From positions 248,001-312,000 of the forward strand of contig NZ_JACHGP010000002.1 of the NCBI RefSeq assembly GCF_014202335.1: a stretch of DNA of 64,000 nucleotides. Direction: 5' to 3'. The DNA comes from Mycobacterium sp. AZCC_0083 (GTDB taxonomy: Bacteria; Actinomycetota; Actinomycetes; Mycobacteriales; Mycobacteriaceae). This document shows positions 34,969 to 42,738 of the stretch, piece after piece; position 1 is the stretch's first letter, and each line of letters starts with the position of its first letter. The translations under genes and the position numbers were made by a program. The notes beneath the pieces were generated by a model, which did no database searches, had not been told where the DNA came from, and saw only the letters and a list, made by a program, of their open reading frames with translations.

Positions 34969-34998
34969 TGACGGTGGCCGTCGGCAGTGGAGGTAGCA

Positions 34999-35682
34999 AT
35001 GGGTCGTCTGGCCATGTTGGTTGTCGCGTGCGCCCTTCTGGTCGGTGGCGTCGGCGCACCTACGGCATCCGTGGCGCTGGCGAGCCGGGATACGCCGCTG
35101 AGCCGCGTTGCCGTGATCGGCGACTCGTACACCACCGGCAGCGATCAGGGTGGGCAAGGACCCAACGCTTGGACCGTCCGCTCCTGGCAAACCCTCGCGC
35201 GGCAGGGTTTTCGAATAACCCCTGACGTCGCCGCCGAGGGCGGAGCGGGGTACGGCGTCCGCGGCAATCGCGGAAGCGTGTTCCGCGACTTGACCCCCGC
35301 GGTCGTCCGCCCCGATGACGCGCTGGTGCTGTTCTTCGGATCGCGCAACGACAAGGGCGTCGATCCCGCGGTGCTCGCCGGCTCGGCGTTCGACTGCTTC
35401 CTCTTCGCGCGTGCGGTCGCACCGTCGGCGCGGCTCCTCGTCATCGGCCCGCCGTGGCCGACCGCGGACGTCCCCCCGGACGTTCTTCAGGTTCGTGACG
35501 TGTTGTACGGCCAGGCCAGAGCGATCGGGGCAACGTGGATCGATCCGATAGCCGAGCGATGGTTCGTCGGCAGGCCTGATCTGATCGGCGCGGACGGCGT
35601 GCATCCCACCGACGCGGGGCACGCCTACATGGCGGACAAGATCGCGCCGCTGATCGCCGCGCAGCTGCCACGCGAGGTGTGA
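34999..35682 (+). CDS. Secreted SGNH/GDSL hydrolase
   Basis: 227 residues. A signal peptide (MGRLAMLVVACALLVGG…ASVALA) is followed by block I VAVIGDSYTTG (Ser nucleophile), block III FFGSRNDKG (Asn) and block V DGVHPTDAGH (Asp/His). GGAGGT lies 5 bases before the ATG. SGNH domains often act with acyltransferase-3 proteins as the outside partner that completes transfer or removes acyl groups; the AT3 gene is the next real gene upstream apart from the RidA insert. Confidence 0.88.
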   Translation: MGRLAMLVVACALLVGGVGAPTASVALASRDTPLSRVAVIGDSYTTGSDQGGQGPNAWTVRSWQTLARQGFRITPDVAAEGGAGYGVRGNRGSVFRDLTPAVVRPDDALVLFFGSRNDKGVDPAVLAGSAFDCFLFARAVAPSARLLVIGPPWPTADVPPDVLQVRDVLYGQARAIGATWIDPIAERWFVGRPDLIGADGVHPTDAGHAYMADKIAPLIAAQLPREV

Positions 35683-35703
35683 ATCCGCACCCGACCGGCG
35701 ACC

Positions 35704-36606
35704 TCAGTCCTGCACGGCCTTGGCGATCGCCACGCACGTGGTGAGCCAGTCCCGGTCGGGCTCGCCGCCATCGGTCAGCTCCCACATGGCGTTGTGCACC
35801 ATCCGGACGACCACCCAGGCCCGAGCGCGGTCATCGTCGAGGCTTGCCGCGTCGACCAACGCATGGAACCGGCGGCGGACACCGCCGCGGGTGTCGCCGT
35901 CGAGCTCGTCCCAGCGATTCCAGAGCATCGGGGCGATCTCGTAGTGCGGGTCGCCGTTGACCGGCTTGGGGTCGATCACCAACCACGGTTCGCGATCGGC
36001 CGCAAGCACGTTCCCGTAATGCAGATCGGCGTGGATGAGCGTGCCGGTGCTGGCCGGATCGGCGATGAAGTCGCGGCCCAGCGTGATCGCCTGCTCGACC
36101 AGCCTGCGGGGGACCGGGGCACTGCGTGGTAGTTCGGAGAGCTCGCCGGTCCATTGCTCGACGAAGCCGGTGAGCGTGCGCAGCTGAGGCAGCGCGGGGA
36201 CGTGGATGCGCCGGTAGAGCGACGCGACGATCTCGCACGCCTCGATGTCCCAGAGCTCGTTGAGGTTTCGCGAGGACAACCGCTCGAGGAGCATGGCGCG
36301 ACGGTGCGGATCGGCGCTCAGCAGCCGGACGGCACCGTCGCCGGCCCAGCGCCGAAGCGCTAGATGCTCGTGCTCTGACTCGTCGTCGGGGAAGGCGACC
36401 TTGAGCATCACCTGGGTGCCGTCCGCCGTGCGCGCGGGCAAGACGATCGAGCAGTAGCCGTGGGTCGGGTCGCCGTCCGGTGTCAGGTTCCAATCGTCGA
36501 GTTGGCTGCGGACCAGCTTGGGCAGGCCATCGACCCACGTCGCCCACTCCGGTCCACGAGCCGCCATCGCACGCACTGCGGCGGGCAGTTCGATCACCGG
36601 ACCCAT
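35704..36606 (-). CDS. Aminoglycoside/hydroxyurea phosphotransferase-like kinase (APH(6) family)
   Basis: 300 residues. Kinase-like motifs: VMLKVAFPDDESEHEHLAL, LIHADLHYGNVL (catalytic Asp and metal Asn) and LVIDPKPVNGDPHYEIAP. The DPKP…GDP wording is typical of the APH(6)/streptomycin 6-kinase-type family (Pfam 04655). Whether it inactivates a drug or phosphorylates a metabolite cannot be told from sequence. ATG at 36606; it diverges from a PPOX gene, 60 bp apart. Confidence 0.82.
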   Translation of the reverse strand: MGPVIELPAAVRAMAARGPEWATWVDGLPKLVRSQLDDWNLTPDGDPTHGYCSIVLPARTADGTQVMLKVAFPDDESEHEHLALRRWAGDGAVRLLSADPHRRAMLLERLSSRNLNELWDIEACEIVASLYRRIHVPALPQLRTLTGFVEQWTGELSELPRSAPVPRRLVEQAITLGRDFIADPASTGTLIHADLHYGNVLAADREPWLVIDPKPVNGDPHYEIAPMLWNRWDELDGDTRGGVRRRFHALVDAASLDDDRARAWVVVRMVHNAMWELTDGGEPDRDWLTTCVAIAKAVQD

Positions 36607-36666
36607 CGTTCCATCCGGGCTGCGACGCTCGGGAATGCGCACCAGGGACCTCGTGTTGCGCCAGAC

Positions 36667-37095
36667 ATGAGTGCGCCTTTCGATCCTCGTCTCCTGCTGT
36701 CCGAATCCCGAATCGGCGTCCTCGCCACCATCAAGGCGAATGGCCTCCCACAGCTGTCGCCGGTGACACCGTTCTACGACCGGCAGGCCGATGTCGTCCA
36801 GGTCTCGATGACCGACGGTCGGGCCAAGACCGCCAACCTTCGACGCGACCCCCGCGCCGCGCTCGAGGTCACGAGTGCCGACGGCTGGGCGTGGGCGACC
36901 GCCGAGGGGTCGGTCACCCTCACCGGTCCCGGCACCGACCCGCACGGTCCCGAGGTCGAGGCACTCGTCGACTACTACCGGGCGGCGGCGGGGGAGCATC
37001 CGGACTGGGACGAGTACCGGTCGGTGATGGTGTCCGACCGCAGGGTGCTGATGACGTTGGCGGTCGAGCGCGTGTACGGCGAGAAGATCCGCTGA
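36667..37095 (+). CDS. PPOX-class small flavin/F420-binding protein
   Basis: 142 residues. A split beta-barrel pattern: IGVLATIKANGLPQLSPVTPFYD, VSMTDGRAKTANLRRDPRAALEV and a C-terminal VMVSDRRVLMTLAVERVYG. This resembles mycobacterial PPOX-class F420-dependent enzymes such as Rv1155-type proteins. The cofactor cannot be confirmed by reading. It is followed 44 bp later by a Pro-rich membrane protein gene. Confidence 0.83.
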   Translation: MSAPFDPRLLLSESRIGVLATIKANGLPQLSPVTPFYDRQADVVQVSMTDGRAKTANLRRDPRAALEVTSADGWAWATAEGSVTLTGPGTDPHGPEVEALVDYYRAAAGEHPDWDEYRSVMVSDRRVLMTLAVERVYGEKIR

Positions 37096-37127
37096 GCGAT
37101 CGCCAAGGGCCGCCACGCTAGTGGCGT

Positions 37128-37133
37128 TAACAT
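37128..37133 (+). promoter_or_regulatory. Probable -10 hexamer for a leaderless transcript
   Basis: TAACAT fits the mycobacterial TANNNT -10 element. It ends 6 bp before the GTG at 37140, so transcription would start at or next to the initiation codon, a common mycobacterial arrangement. Confidence 0.45.
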
Positions 37134-37139
37134 CGGAGT

Positions 37140-37913
37140 GTGACCGAGCGCAGGATTCTCGGGGAACTTGACTTCGATTACGAGGTGAGCGACCTCGCCG
37201 ACGACGACGGCTGGTTCGGTCGTGCGCAGGTCGACGCGACCGAGCCACTGACCACGCCAGAGCTCGACGCACCACCCCGCGACCATCCGCAATATCCCGT
37301 GGAGTACGACCCGGACGACCCCGACCCCGAAGATCCCGAGCCCCAGGACACAAAGTGGAGCGGCATCCTCGCGCCGCGCAACGGGCGCCAAGGCGTTCCA
37401 CCGACCAGGTCGTGGGAGTCCACGCTGGCCAACAGCGGCGCGTGGGACTTCAAGGTGTCCACCATCGGCCCGTGGTACCGCTCGAAACGCGTGCTGGCCG
37501 CAGCCGCCGCAGTGGCGGCGGCCGCGCTGGTGTTGACCGGCGTCATCCTCTTCACCCGAGGTTTAGGCGCAGGCGTCGAGGAGTCGACGCCCGTGTCGCC
37601 GAGCAACCCCACCACTGCCGGGCCAGCACCCTCGAGCCAGGCGCCCGTTCTGTCCACCGCGATTGCGCCGCCGCCGCTTCCACCGCCACCGCCACCGGCG
37701 CCGTCGGCCGACCAGATCACCGTGGCACCGACCCGCGGGTACACGCCGCCCCGTCGATCCGCGCCATCCCGATCGGACATGCCCGAGATCGGGGTGACCC
37801 GCACCCCGGTCACCCGGGCACCGTTGAGCGCGACGCCACCTCCGCCTCGCACTCCTGACCGGAACTCCTCGACGCCGGGGGACGGGCCCAAGGGCGGATG
37901 GGGACGCTGGTAG
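37140..37913 (+). CDS. Single-pass membrane protein with acidic N-domain and Pro-rich outside tail
   Basis: 257 residues. An acidic cytoplasmic part (EYDPDDPDPEDPEPQD near residue 60) is followed by one helix (VLAAAAAVAAAALVLTGVILF near 118-140) and a Pro/Ser/Thr-rich exterior tail. No enzymatic domain is recognised. The layout resembles mycobacterial envelope or division-associated proteins of low complexity, but I cannot assign a role. GTG start, probably leaderless. Confidence 0.72.
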   Translation: MTERRILGELDFDYEVSDLADDDGWFGRAQVDATEPLTTPELDAPPRDHPQYPVEYDPDDPDPEDPEPQDTKWSGILAPRNGRQGVPPTRSWESTLANSGAWDFKVSTIGPWYRSKRVLAAAAAVAAAALVLTGVILFTRGLGAGVEESTPVSPSNPTTAGPAPSSQAPVLSTAIAPPPLPPPPPPAPSADQITVAPTRGYTPPRRSAPSRSDMPEIGVTRTPVTRAPLSATPPPPRTPDRNSSTPGDGPKGGWGRW

Positions 37914-37917
37914 GCCG

Positions 37918-38886
37918 TCAGCGGACGGTGGTCTTGAACCGCTTGCGATAGGCGCCGGGAGTCAAGCCAAGTTCGCGTTGAAACAGCCGCCGAAGAGATT
38001 CGCTCGAACCCACGCCGGTTCGTTCGGCGACGTGCTCGAGGGATTCCGGGCCGCTGGTGAGGATCGCGCAGGCGGCTTCGAGCCGGGTGCGGTCGACGAA
38101 ATGCTGTGGGGTGTGGCCGGTTTCGGTGAGAAAGAGCCGCGAAAGGTGGCGGGCACTGACCCCCGCACTTGCGGCGAGCGAGCCAAGAGTGTGGTTGGGC
38201 CGCGGGTCGGCGGTGATGGTGTTCATGACGTCGCGTACGACGGAGTTGTTGGTGGGCAGGGCTTCCAAGCGGACGCTGAATTGCGATTGGTCGCCGGGCC
38301 GGGCCATGAAGACCACCAGGTCTCTCGCGACGTCGCGCGCCAGCGTCGGTCCGTGGTCTTGTTCGATCAGCGACAGGGTGAGGTCGATTCCCGCGGTGAC
38401 GCCTGCGGAGGTGGTGTAGGCGCCGTCGGTGACGAAGATCGCCGCGGCGTCGACGCTCACCTCGGGGAATCGTGCCGCGAGTTGACGCGCGAGCTTCCAG
38501 TGGGTGGCCGCCCGCCGGCCGTCGAGCAGTCCTGTGGCGGCAAGGGGAAAGGCGCCCGCGCAGATCGAGACGGTGCGCTGGCTGTGTTGCGCCAGTTGGC
38601 GAATGGCGGCGACGAGCTCTGCGTTGGTGATGCTCGCCTGCCAGTCCGGCGCACCGGGAACGAGCAGGGTGCCGATGCGGTCGGACACCAGATGTGCGGC
38701 GGTGTCGACACCAAGGCGGGCACCAGAACTGGCGATGACGTCGCTGCCGGTGACCGACGCGTGCACCACGCGGTAGCGGGCCCCGAGGGCGTTGGCCGAG
38801 GTGAAGGCGTCGACCGGTCCCGTGACGTCGAGCATCTGGATGCCGTCGTACACCATGACCACGACGAGGTGTGGCTCAGCTGCCAT
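37918..38886 (-). CDS. GlxA-type AraC-family regulator with DJ-1/PfpI domain
   Basis: 322 residues. An N-terminal class I glutamine-amidotransferase-like domain (VMVYDGIQMLDVTGPVDAF; SICAGAFPLAATGLLDGRRAATHW with the elbow Cys) is followed by two AraC helix-turn-helix motifs (GSLAASAGVSARHLSRLF; VAERTGVGSSESLRRLFQRELG). It diverges from the HD-domain gene, 141 bp apart, and is probably its activator. ATG at 38886 chosen; GTG at 38895 is possible. Confidence 0.9.
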   Translation of the reverse strand: MAAEPHLVVVMVYDGIQMLDVTGPVDAFTSANALGARYRVVHASVTGSDVIASSGARLGVDTAAHLVSDRIGTLLVPGAPDWQASITNAELVAAIRQLAQHSQRTVSICAGAFPLAATGLLDGRRAATHWKLARQLAARFPEVSVDAAAIFVTDGAYTTSAGVTAGIDLTLSLIEQDHGPTLARDVARDLVVFMARPGDQSQFSVRLEALPTNNSVVRDVMNTITADPRPNHTLGSLAASAGVSARHLSRLFLTETGHTPQHFVDRTRLEAACAILTSGPESLEHVAERTGVGSSESLRRLFQRELGLTPGAYRKRFKTTVR

Positions 38887-39027
38887 CAGAACCACGTCAT
38901 TCGTTCGAGCGTGTCCACATGTGTGCCTTTCCTGGCGCTTCGTGCACGGCCGCAGCGACTACTGCAGGGCGATAGTCGAATCAACGGCGCTGACCCGGCG
39001 TCACGCATCGAAGAGAGAGGAACCGAC

Positions 39028-39666
39028 ATGACTGAAATCATTGCGGGGGTTCGCATCCCTGACAGCGCATTGGCACAGGAGGCCACCCAGCTAATCCGCG
39101 ACACGACCAACGAGCTGATCTTTCATCATTCGCGGCGGGTGTTCCTGTTCGGCTCGCTGCAGTCGCGGCGGTTGGGCATCGCCCCAGACCCCGAGCTGCA
39201 GTACGTCGCGGCACTGTTCCACGATACGGGCCTGGTGGCGCCGTACCGGGGAACCGAGCAGCGGTTCGAGTTGGACGGTGCGGACACCGCGCGGGGCTTT
39301 CTGACCTCGCACGGATTCTCGGCAGCGGAGGCCGACGTGGTGTGGACGGCGATCGCCCTGCACACCACGCCGGAGGTGCCGTACAAGATGGATCCGGTGA
39401 TCGCGGCCACCACTGCAGGCGTCGAGACCGACGTTCTCGGCATCCGGCTGGACGCCATCAACGCAGCAGAGATCGACGCGATCACAGCGGTGCATCCGAG
39501 GCCGAACTTCAAGAACGAGATCCTGCAGGCATTCACCGACGGTTTCTCGGACCGACCCGAGACCACGTTCGGCACCGTCAACGCCGACGTGCTGGAACAC
39601 TTCGTGCCAGGCTTCCATCGGATCGACTTCGTCGACGTGATCAAGAACTCGGCCTGGCCGGAGTAG
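39028..39666 (+). CDS. HD-domain phosphohydrolase fold protein, cyanamide hydratase-like
   Basis: 212 residues. The metal-binding His/His-Asp pattern is FHHSRRVFLFG and AALFHDTGL, with later His in AIALHTTPEV. The HSxRVxxxG opening is the pattern of the cyanamide hydratase/DDI2 branch of HD proteins rather than nucleotide phosphohydrolases. GAGAGAGG precedes the ATG. It diverges from a GlxA-type regulator whose family relatives include isonitrile hydratase, so nitrile-like nitrogen chemistry is a reasonable but unproven guess. Confidence 0.75.
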   Translation: MTEIIAGVRIPDSALAQEATQLIRDTTNELIFHHSRRVFLFGSLQSRRLGIAPDPELQYVAALFHDTGLVAPYRGTEQRFELDGADTARGFLTSHGFSAAEADVVWTAIALHTTPEVPYKMDPVIAATTAGVETDVLGIRLDAINAAEIDAITAVHPRPNFKNEILQAFTDGFSDRPETTFGTVNADVLEHFVPGFHRIDFVDVIKNSAWPE

Positions 39667-39718
39667 CCCCGACGCGGCCGATCTACGATGACCTGTCGCC
39701 GAGGACGCCGGAGGAATC

Positions 39719-40474
39719 ATGACCAGTGAAACGAGTCCCGTTGCCACCCAGCGCGACCCGGAACTGGCTGGCCAGACCGTCGTCTTGATCGGCGGCTCCG
39801 CGGGAATCGGGCTCGAGACCGCGCGACGCGCACGGGCCGAAGGCGCCGAGGTGATTCTCACCGGCCGCAATGCCGACCGGCTCGAACAAGCGGCGCTCGA
39901 CGTCGGCGCGCAACGGACCGCGGCCTTCGACGCCAATGACCCGGCCGCCCTTGAGGCCTTCTTTCAGTCGCTGACGACGCCGATCGACCACGTGTTGATC
40001 ACGGCGGGCGGCCCGCAGTACGGGCCCCTTCTCGAGATGGACGCGGCCCAGGTGCAAGAGGCGCTCAGCGGGCACGTGGTGCTGGGGCTCGCGGTCGCGC
40101 GCAACGTCGTCGGCAAGATGAGGCCCGGCGGCTCGCTGGTCCTGATGGGCGGCACCGGCGGACGGCGCATCGACCACGGCCTTGGCATCGTCTCGGCAGC
40201 CACTGCTGCGCTGCCTCCGTTCACGGCCGCGCTCGCGCTCGAGCTGGCACCGGTTCGCGTCAACCTCATCGCCGCCGGTTTCGTCGACACCCCATTGTCG
40301 GCAACGCTGCTCGGAGATCGACTCGAGGAACGCCGCGACGAACTCAGGGCAACGCTTCCGATCGGCCGCGTCGTCGGACCTGCCGACGTCGCCGCGCTCG
40401 CGGTCCACCTGATGAGCAACACGGCTCTCACCGGAGCGACGTACGACATCGACGGTGGCCAGCAGTTCGTGTGA
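39719..40474 (+). CDS. SDR-fold protein lacking the catalytic Tyr-x-x-x-Lys
   Basis: 251 residues. The cofactor motif VVLIGGSAGIGLETARR is intact and the C-terminus ATYDIDGGQQFV is typical. The usual NAG segment reads ITAGGPQYG, and the region that should hold YxxxK reads LGIVSAATAALPPFTAAL, with neither Tyr nor Lys. This occurs in a recognised group of atypical SDRs. It is coupled by TGATG to the MenC-like gene. CGGAGGAATC precedes the ATG. Confidence 0.82.
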   Translation: MTSETSPVATQRDPELAGQTVVLIGGSAGIGLETARRARAEGAEVILTGRNADRLEQAALDVGAQRTAAFDANDPAALEAFFQSLTTPIDHVLITAGGPQYGPLLEMDAAQVQEALSGHVVLGLAVARNVVGKMRPGGSLVLMGGTGGRRIDHGLGIVSAATAALPPFTAALALELAPVRVNLIAAGFVDTPLSATLLGDRLEERRDELRATLPIGRVVGPADVAALAVHLMSNTALTGATYDIDGGQQFV

Positions 40475-41439
40475 TGCAAACGATGATCGACTTCGACGTC
40501 GCACCGGTCTTCGCCATGCCCGAGGTCGATGGGGTCGGCCTGCGCGAAGGCATGTTGATCGAGGGCCCGCAGGGCTGGGGTGAATTCAGTCCACACGACG
40601 GCGACGACGACCGCGTCGCCGCGCGATGGCTGACCACGGCGATCGAGTCGGGCACGGTGGGGTGGCCCGACCCCGTGCGCGGCCGCGTCCCGATCGCCGT
40701 CACGGTGCCTGCGGTCGATCCCCGGCGGGCACACCAAATCGTCGCGAACGCCGGCTGCCGCAGCGCCGAGGTCACCGTCGGGGATGGCGCGGGTTCGCTC
40801 GCCGACGACGTCGCCCGGCTGGAGGCGGTGCGCGAAGCACTTGGCGCAGACGGCGTTATTCGCTGTTGTGCCAACGGAATCTGGGACGTCGACACCGCCG
40901 TGTCGGCGATCGCGGCGCTCGACAAAGCCGCAGGCGGACTCGAGTACGTCGAGCAGCCGTGTCGCTCCGCCGAGGAACTGGCCGCCGTCCGCGGCCGAGT
41001 CGACGTTCCCGTCGCCACCACCGTGCCCATCCGCCCCGACGATGCGCCCCGGGCGTCGCTCGTCGGCGTCGCGGACATCGCGGTCCTTCGGTGCGGACCG
41101 CTTGGCGGCGTGCGCCGTGCGCTGGTGATCGCCGAGGCGTGCGGGCTGCCGTGCGCCGTCACCTCGACGGGGAAGTCGAGCATCGGGTTGTCCGCGGGAC
41201 TCGCGCTAGCCGGGGCGCTGCCGGAACTGCGGTACGCCTGCGGGTTCGGCGCCACGTCCCTGTTGTCCGGCGACCTGGTCGCCGGCACACGCTCGTTGAT
41301 ACCCGTCGGCGGTTACCTGCCGGTGGCACCGATGCCACCGGCACCGGACCCGGAACTCGTCAAGCAGTACGCGATCACCGACACGGACAGGATCGCCTGG
41401 TGGCGCCAACGATTGGGTGCTGCCCGCGCCGTGGTGTGA
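40474..41439 (+). CDS. MenC (o-succinylbenzoate synthase)-like protein with lost catalytic residues
   Basis: 321 residues. Aligned from memory with M. tuberculosis MenC, many stretches match (LIEGPQGWGEF, RVPIAVTVPAV, SLADDVARLEAVRE, LEYVEQPC, VLRCGPLGGV). The KVK lysine is Thr101, the metal Asp of VDANGGW is Cys132, the ADES pair is Thr183/Val184, and the second lysine is Arg206; only Glu160 remains. It is therefore probably a pseudoenzyme or has a different reaction, and another menC should exist elsewhere. It is coupled to the atypical SDR. Confidence 0.8.
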   Translation: MQTMIDFDVAPVFAMPEVDGVGLREGMLIEGPQGWGEFSPHDGDDDRVAARWLTTAIESGTVGWPDPVRGRVPIAVTVPAVDPRRAHQIVANAGCRSAEVTVGDGAGSLADDVARLEAVREALGADGVIRCCANGIWDVDTAVSAIAALDKAAGGLEYVEQPCRSAEELAAVRGRVDVPVATTVPIRPDDAPRASLVGVADIAVLRCGPLGGVRRALVIAEACGLPCAVTSTGKSSIGLSAGLALAGALPELRYACGFGATSLLSGDLVAGTRSLIPVGGYLPVAPMPPAPDPELVKQYAITDTDRIAWWRQRLGAARAVV

Positions 41440-41641
41440 CGTACTCGAGCCCATCTGCCCCGCTGATGTCGACCCCGCCTTCGCCGGTCCGCAGTTCCGT
41501 GCGGTGGCGGCCAGCGAGATCACCCAAAACGGCGGCCCGGCGCTCAAAGTCCTTGCGGGTGAACTCAAGTCAGGCAGCGGCGAGGTGACCTATGTCAACG
41601 TCCCCGTCGCCTTCGCCAAGGTCCTGGACGGCCTGCATTGA
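41417..41641 (+). CDS. Short ORF overlapping the menC-like 3' end; possible gene remnant
   Basis: 74 codons ending GEVTYVNVPVAFAKVLDGLH. Third codon positions are strongly G/C throughout, which argues for real or recently real coding, yet the first ~8 codons overlap the menC-like gene and no start or family is convincing. It may be a small protein or the 3' stump of a lost gene. Confidence 0.35.
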   Translation: MLPAPWCDVLEPICPADVDPAFAGPQFRAVAASEITQNGGPALKVLAGELKSGSGEVTYVNVPVAFAKVLDGLH

Positions 41642-41657
41642 GCATCGTGCGGGGACG

Positions 41658-42221
41658 TTATCCAGCGGAGAGGCAACCCACATTGGGGATGCAAGCGCTG
41701 GCGCCGCCGGGTCCGGCCGTGGCGCCTGCACCGGGAACGCTGGCGCTCGCGCCACCGGGTCCGGCCTCCGCGCCAGCACCGGGAACGTAGGCACCGGTAC
41801 CCTCGGGCCCGGCCGTCGCGCCAGCACCGGGGACGGTCGCGCCGGCACCCTCAGGCCCGGCCGTCGCGCCAGCACCGGGGACAGTCGCGCCGGCACCCTC
41901 GGGTCCGGCCGTCGCGCCGGCACCCGGGACGGTCGCGCCGGCACCCTCAGGCCCGGCAACCGCCTCGGCACCCGGGACTGCGGCGTTCGCACCCTCGGGT
42001 CCGGCCTCCGCACCAGCACCAGGGACAGTCGCGCCTGCGCCCTCAGGTCCGGCCGTCGCGCCAGCACCAGGAACGGTCGCGCAGACGGTGCCGTCGGCGT
42101 TGACGCAGCCCGGCGGGGGATCGGCCGAGGCGGGCGGCGCCACCGCGATGGCGGAGACCGCGGCACCAGCGAGCAGAACCGACTTCAGGGAGATCTTCAG
42201 AGTGTTCGTTTTGAGTGCCAT
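41658..42221 (-). CDS. Secreted protein with eight 16-residue Gly/Ala/Pro repeats
   Basis: 187 residues. A signal peptide (residues 1-33, ending PASA) is followed by a Cys-containing cap GCVNADGTVC, eight tandem repeats of the type ATVPGAGATAGPEGAG (residues 48-175) and a second Cys cap ACIPNVGCLSAG. Each cap has two Cys, suggesting disulfides around a flexible or fibrous rod. No family is recognised. It is not a PE/PPE protein since the PE/PPE N-terminus is absent. Confidence 0.8.
   Translation of the reverse strand: MALKTNTLKISLKSVLLAGAAVSAIAVAPPASADPPPGCVNADGTVCATVPGAGATAGPEGAGATVPGAGAEAGPEGANAAVPGAEAVAGPEGAGATVPGAGATAGPEGAGATVPGAGATAGPEGAGATVPGAGATAGPEGTGAYVPGAGAEAGPGGASASVPGAGATAGPGGASACIPNVGCLSAG
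41697..42080 (-). repeat. Eight tandem 48-bp coding repeats
   Basis: In-frame 48-bp units encode the 16-residue repeats. Units 4-6 are nearly identical; outer units diverge (VAGPEGAG, EAGPGGAS variants). Copy number is likely to vary between strains by slippage or recombination. Confidence 0.85.
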
Positions 42222-42340
42222 GCGGTCTGGACTACCCACACCTGCGGGACCCTGAAACTGTGAGCTGGGCTCGATCCGCAGAAGAGGCACGAATGCGCAG
42301 GTAGTCGCGGCGGAGTCAGAACCGGAACCGCGATCCGCGC

Positions 42341-42619
42341 CTACAAATCGAGCGTCAATCGCGCACCCGGCGCCGCTCTGGAGATGCAGACCAGCATCAT
42401 GCCGCCGTCGCGTTCCGGAATCGTCAGGAGCGTGTCGCGGTGGTCGACCTCTCCGTCCAGCACCCGGGTGCGGCACGTTCCGCAGAATCCCTGTTGGCAC
42501 GAGTAGGGGGTGGTGACCCCTTCACGCCGCAACGCCCCAAGGAGAGTCTCGTCGGCGCCGACCCGCACCGACGCTCCCGACGACGCGACGGTGACGTCGA
42601 ACTCACTGCCGTCGAGCAC
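42341..42619 (-). pseudogene. Ferredoxin domain, probable remnant of a PDR/VanB-type reductase
   Basis: The 92-residue open part has a plant-type [2Fe-2S] motif (CQQGFCGTC … LVCISRA). Upstream in frame the sequence reads VELHFERFADPPV, the linker that joins the ferredoxin domain to the FMN/NAD domains in phthalate-dioxygenase-reductase-type proteins. Those domains are missing: the next gene begins at 42739 on the other strand. It is likely a 5'-truncated oxygenase reductase, although a free-standing ferredoxin cannot be excluded. Confidence 0.6.
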
Positions 42620-42738
42620 TGGAGGATCGGCGAACCGTTCAAAGTGCAGTTCGACGTCACGCTTCGGCCGATCGGGTCGGTGTCGATGATGTGTGGCGAA
42701 ACCCGTTGCAGCGCTGATGGTCCAGCTAGCGTCGGCTC

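Larger units (their letters stand above)
34562..34998. other. Gene-free stretch with inverted repeat and second copy of the direct repeat
   Basis: No convincing gene. It holds an 11-bp perfect inverted repeat (34598-34644), a 10-mer TTTGGAATTC at 34730 that also occurs at 34132 after copy 1, a frameshifted copy of the acyltransferase 3' end (34815-34968), and the ribosome-binding site of the next gene. The first ~170 bp are AT-richer than the surroundings. Confidence 0.7.

Noticed and set aside
33599..35135. Minus-strand frames at 33599-34573 and 34668-35135 that share a similar segment
   Set aside because: The similarity only reflects the long direct repeats on the plus strand; no start, motif or family supports genes here.
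39719..40474. Ordinary active SDR
   Set aside because: The Tyr-x-x-x-Lys block is missing in the only place where it could fit.
40474..41439. Functional menC for menaquinone synthesis
   Set aside because: Both catalytic lysines and two of three metal-ligand positions are replaced.
41697..42080. CRISPR-like regular repetition
   Set aside because: The 48-bp units are contiguous, in frame, without spacers, and encode the 16-residue protein repeats.
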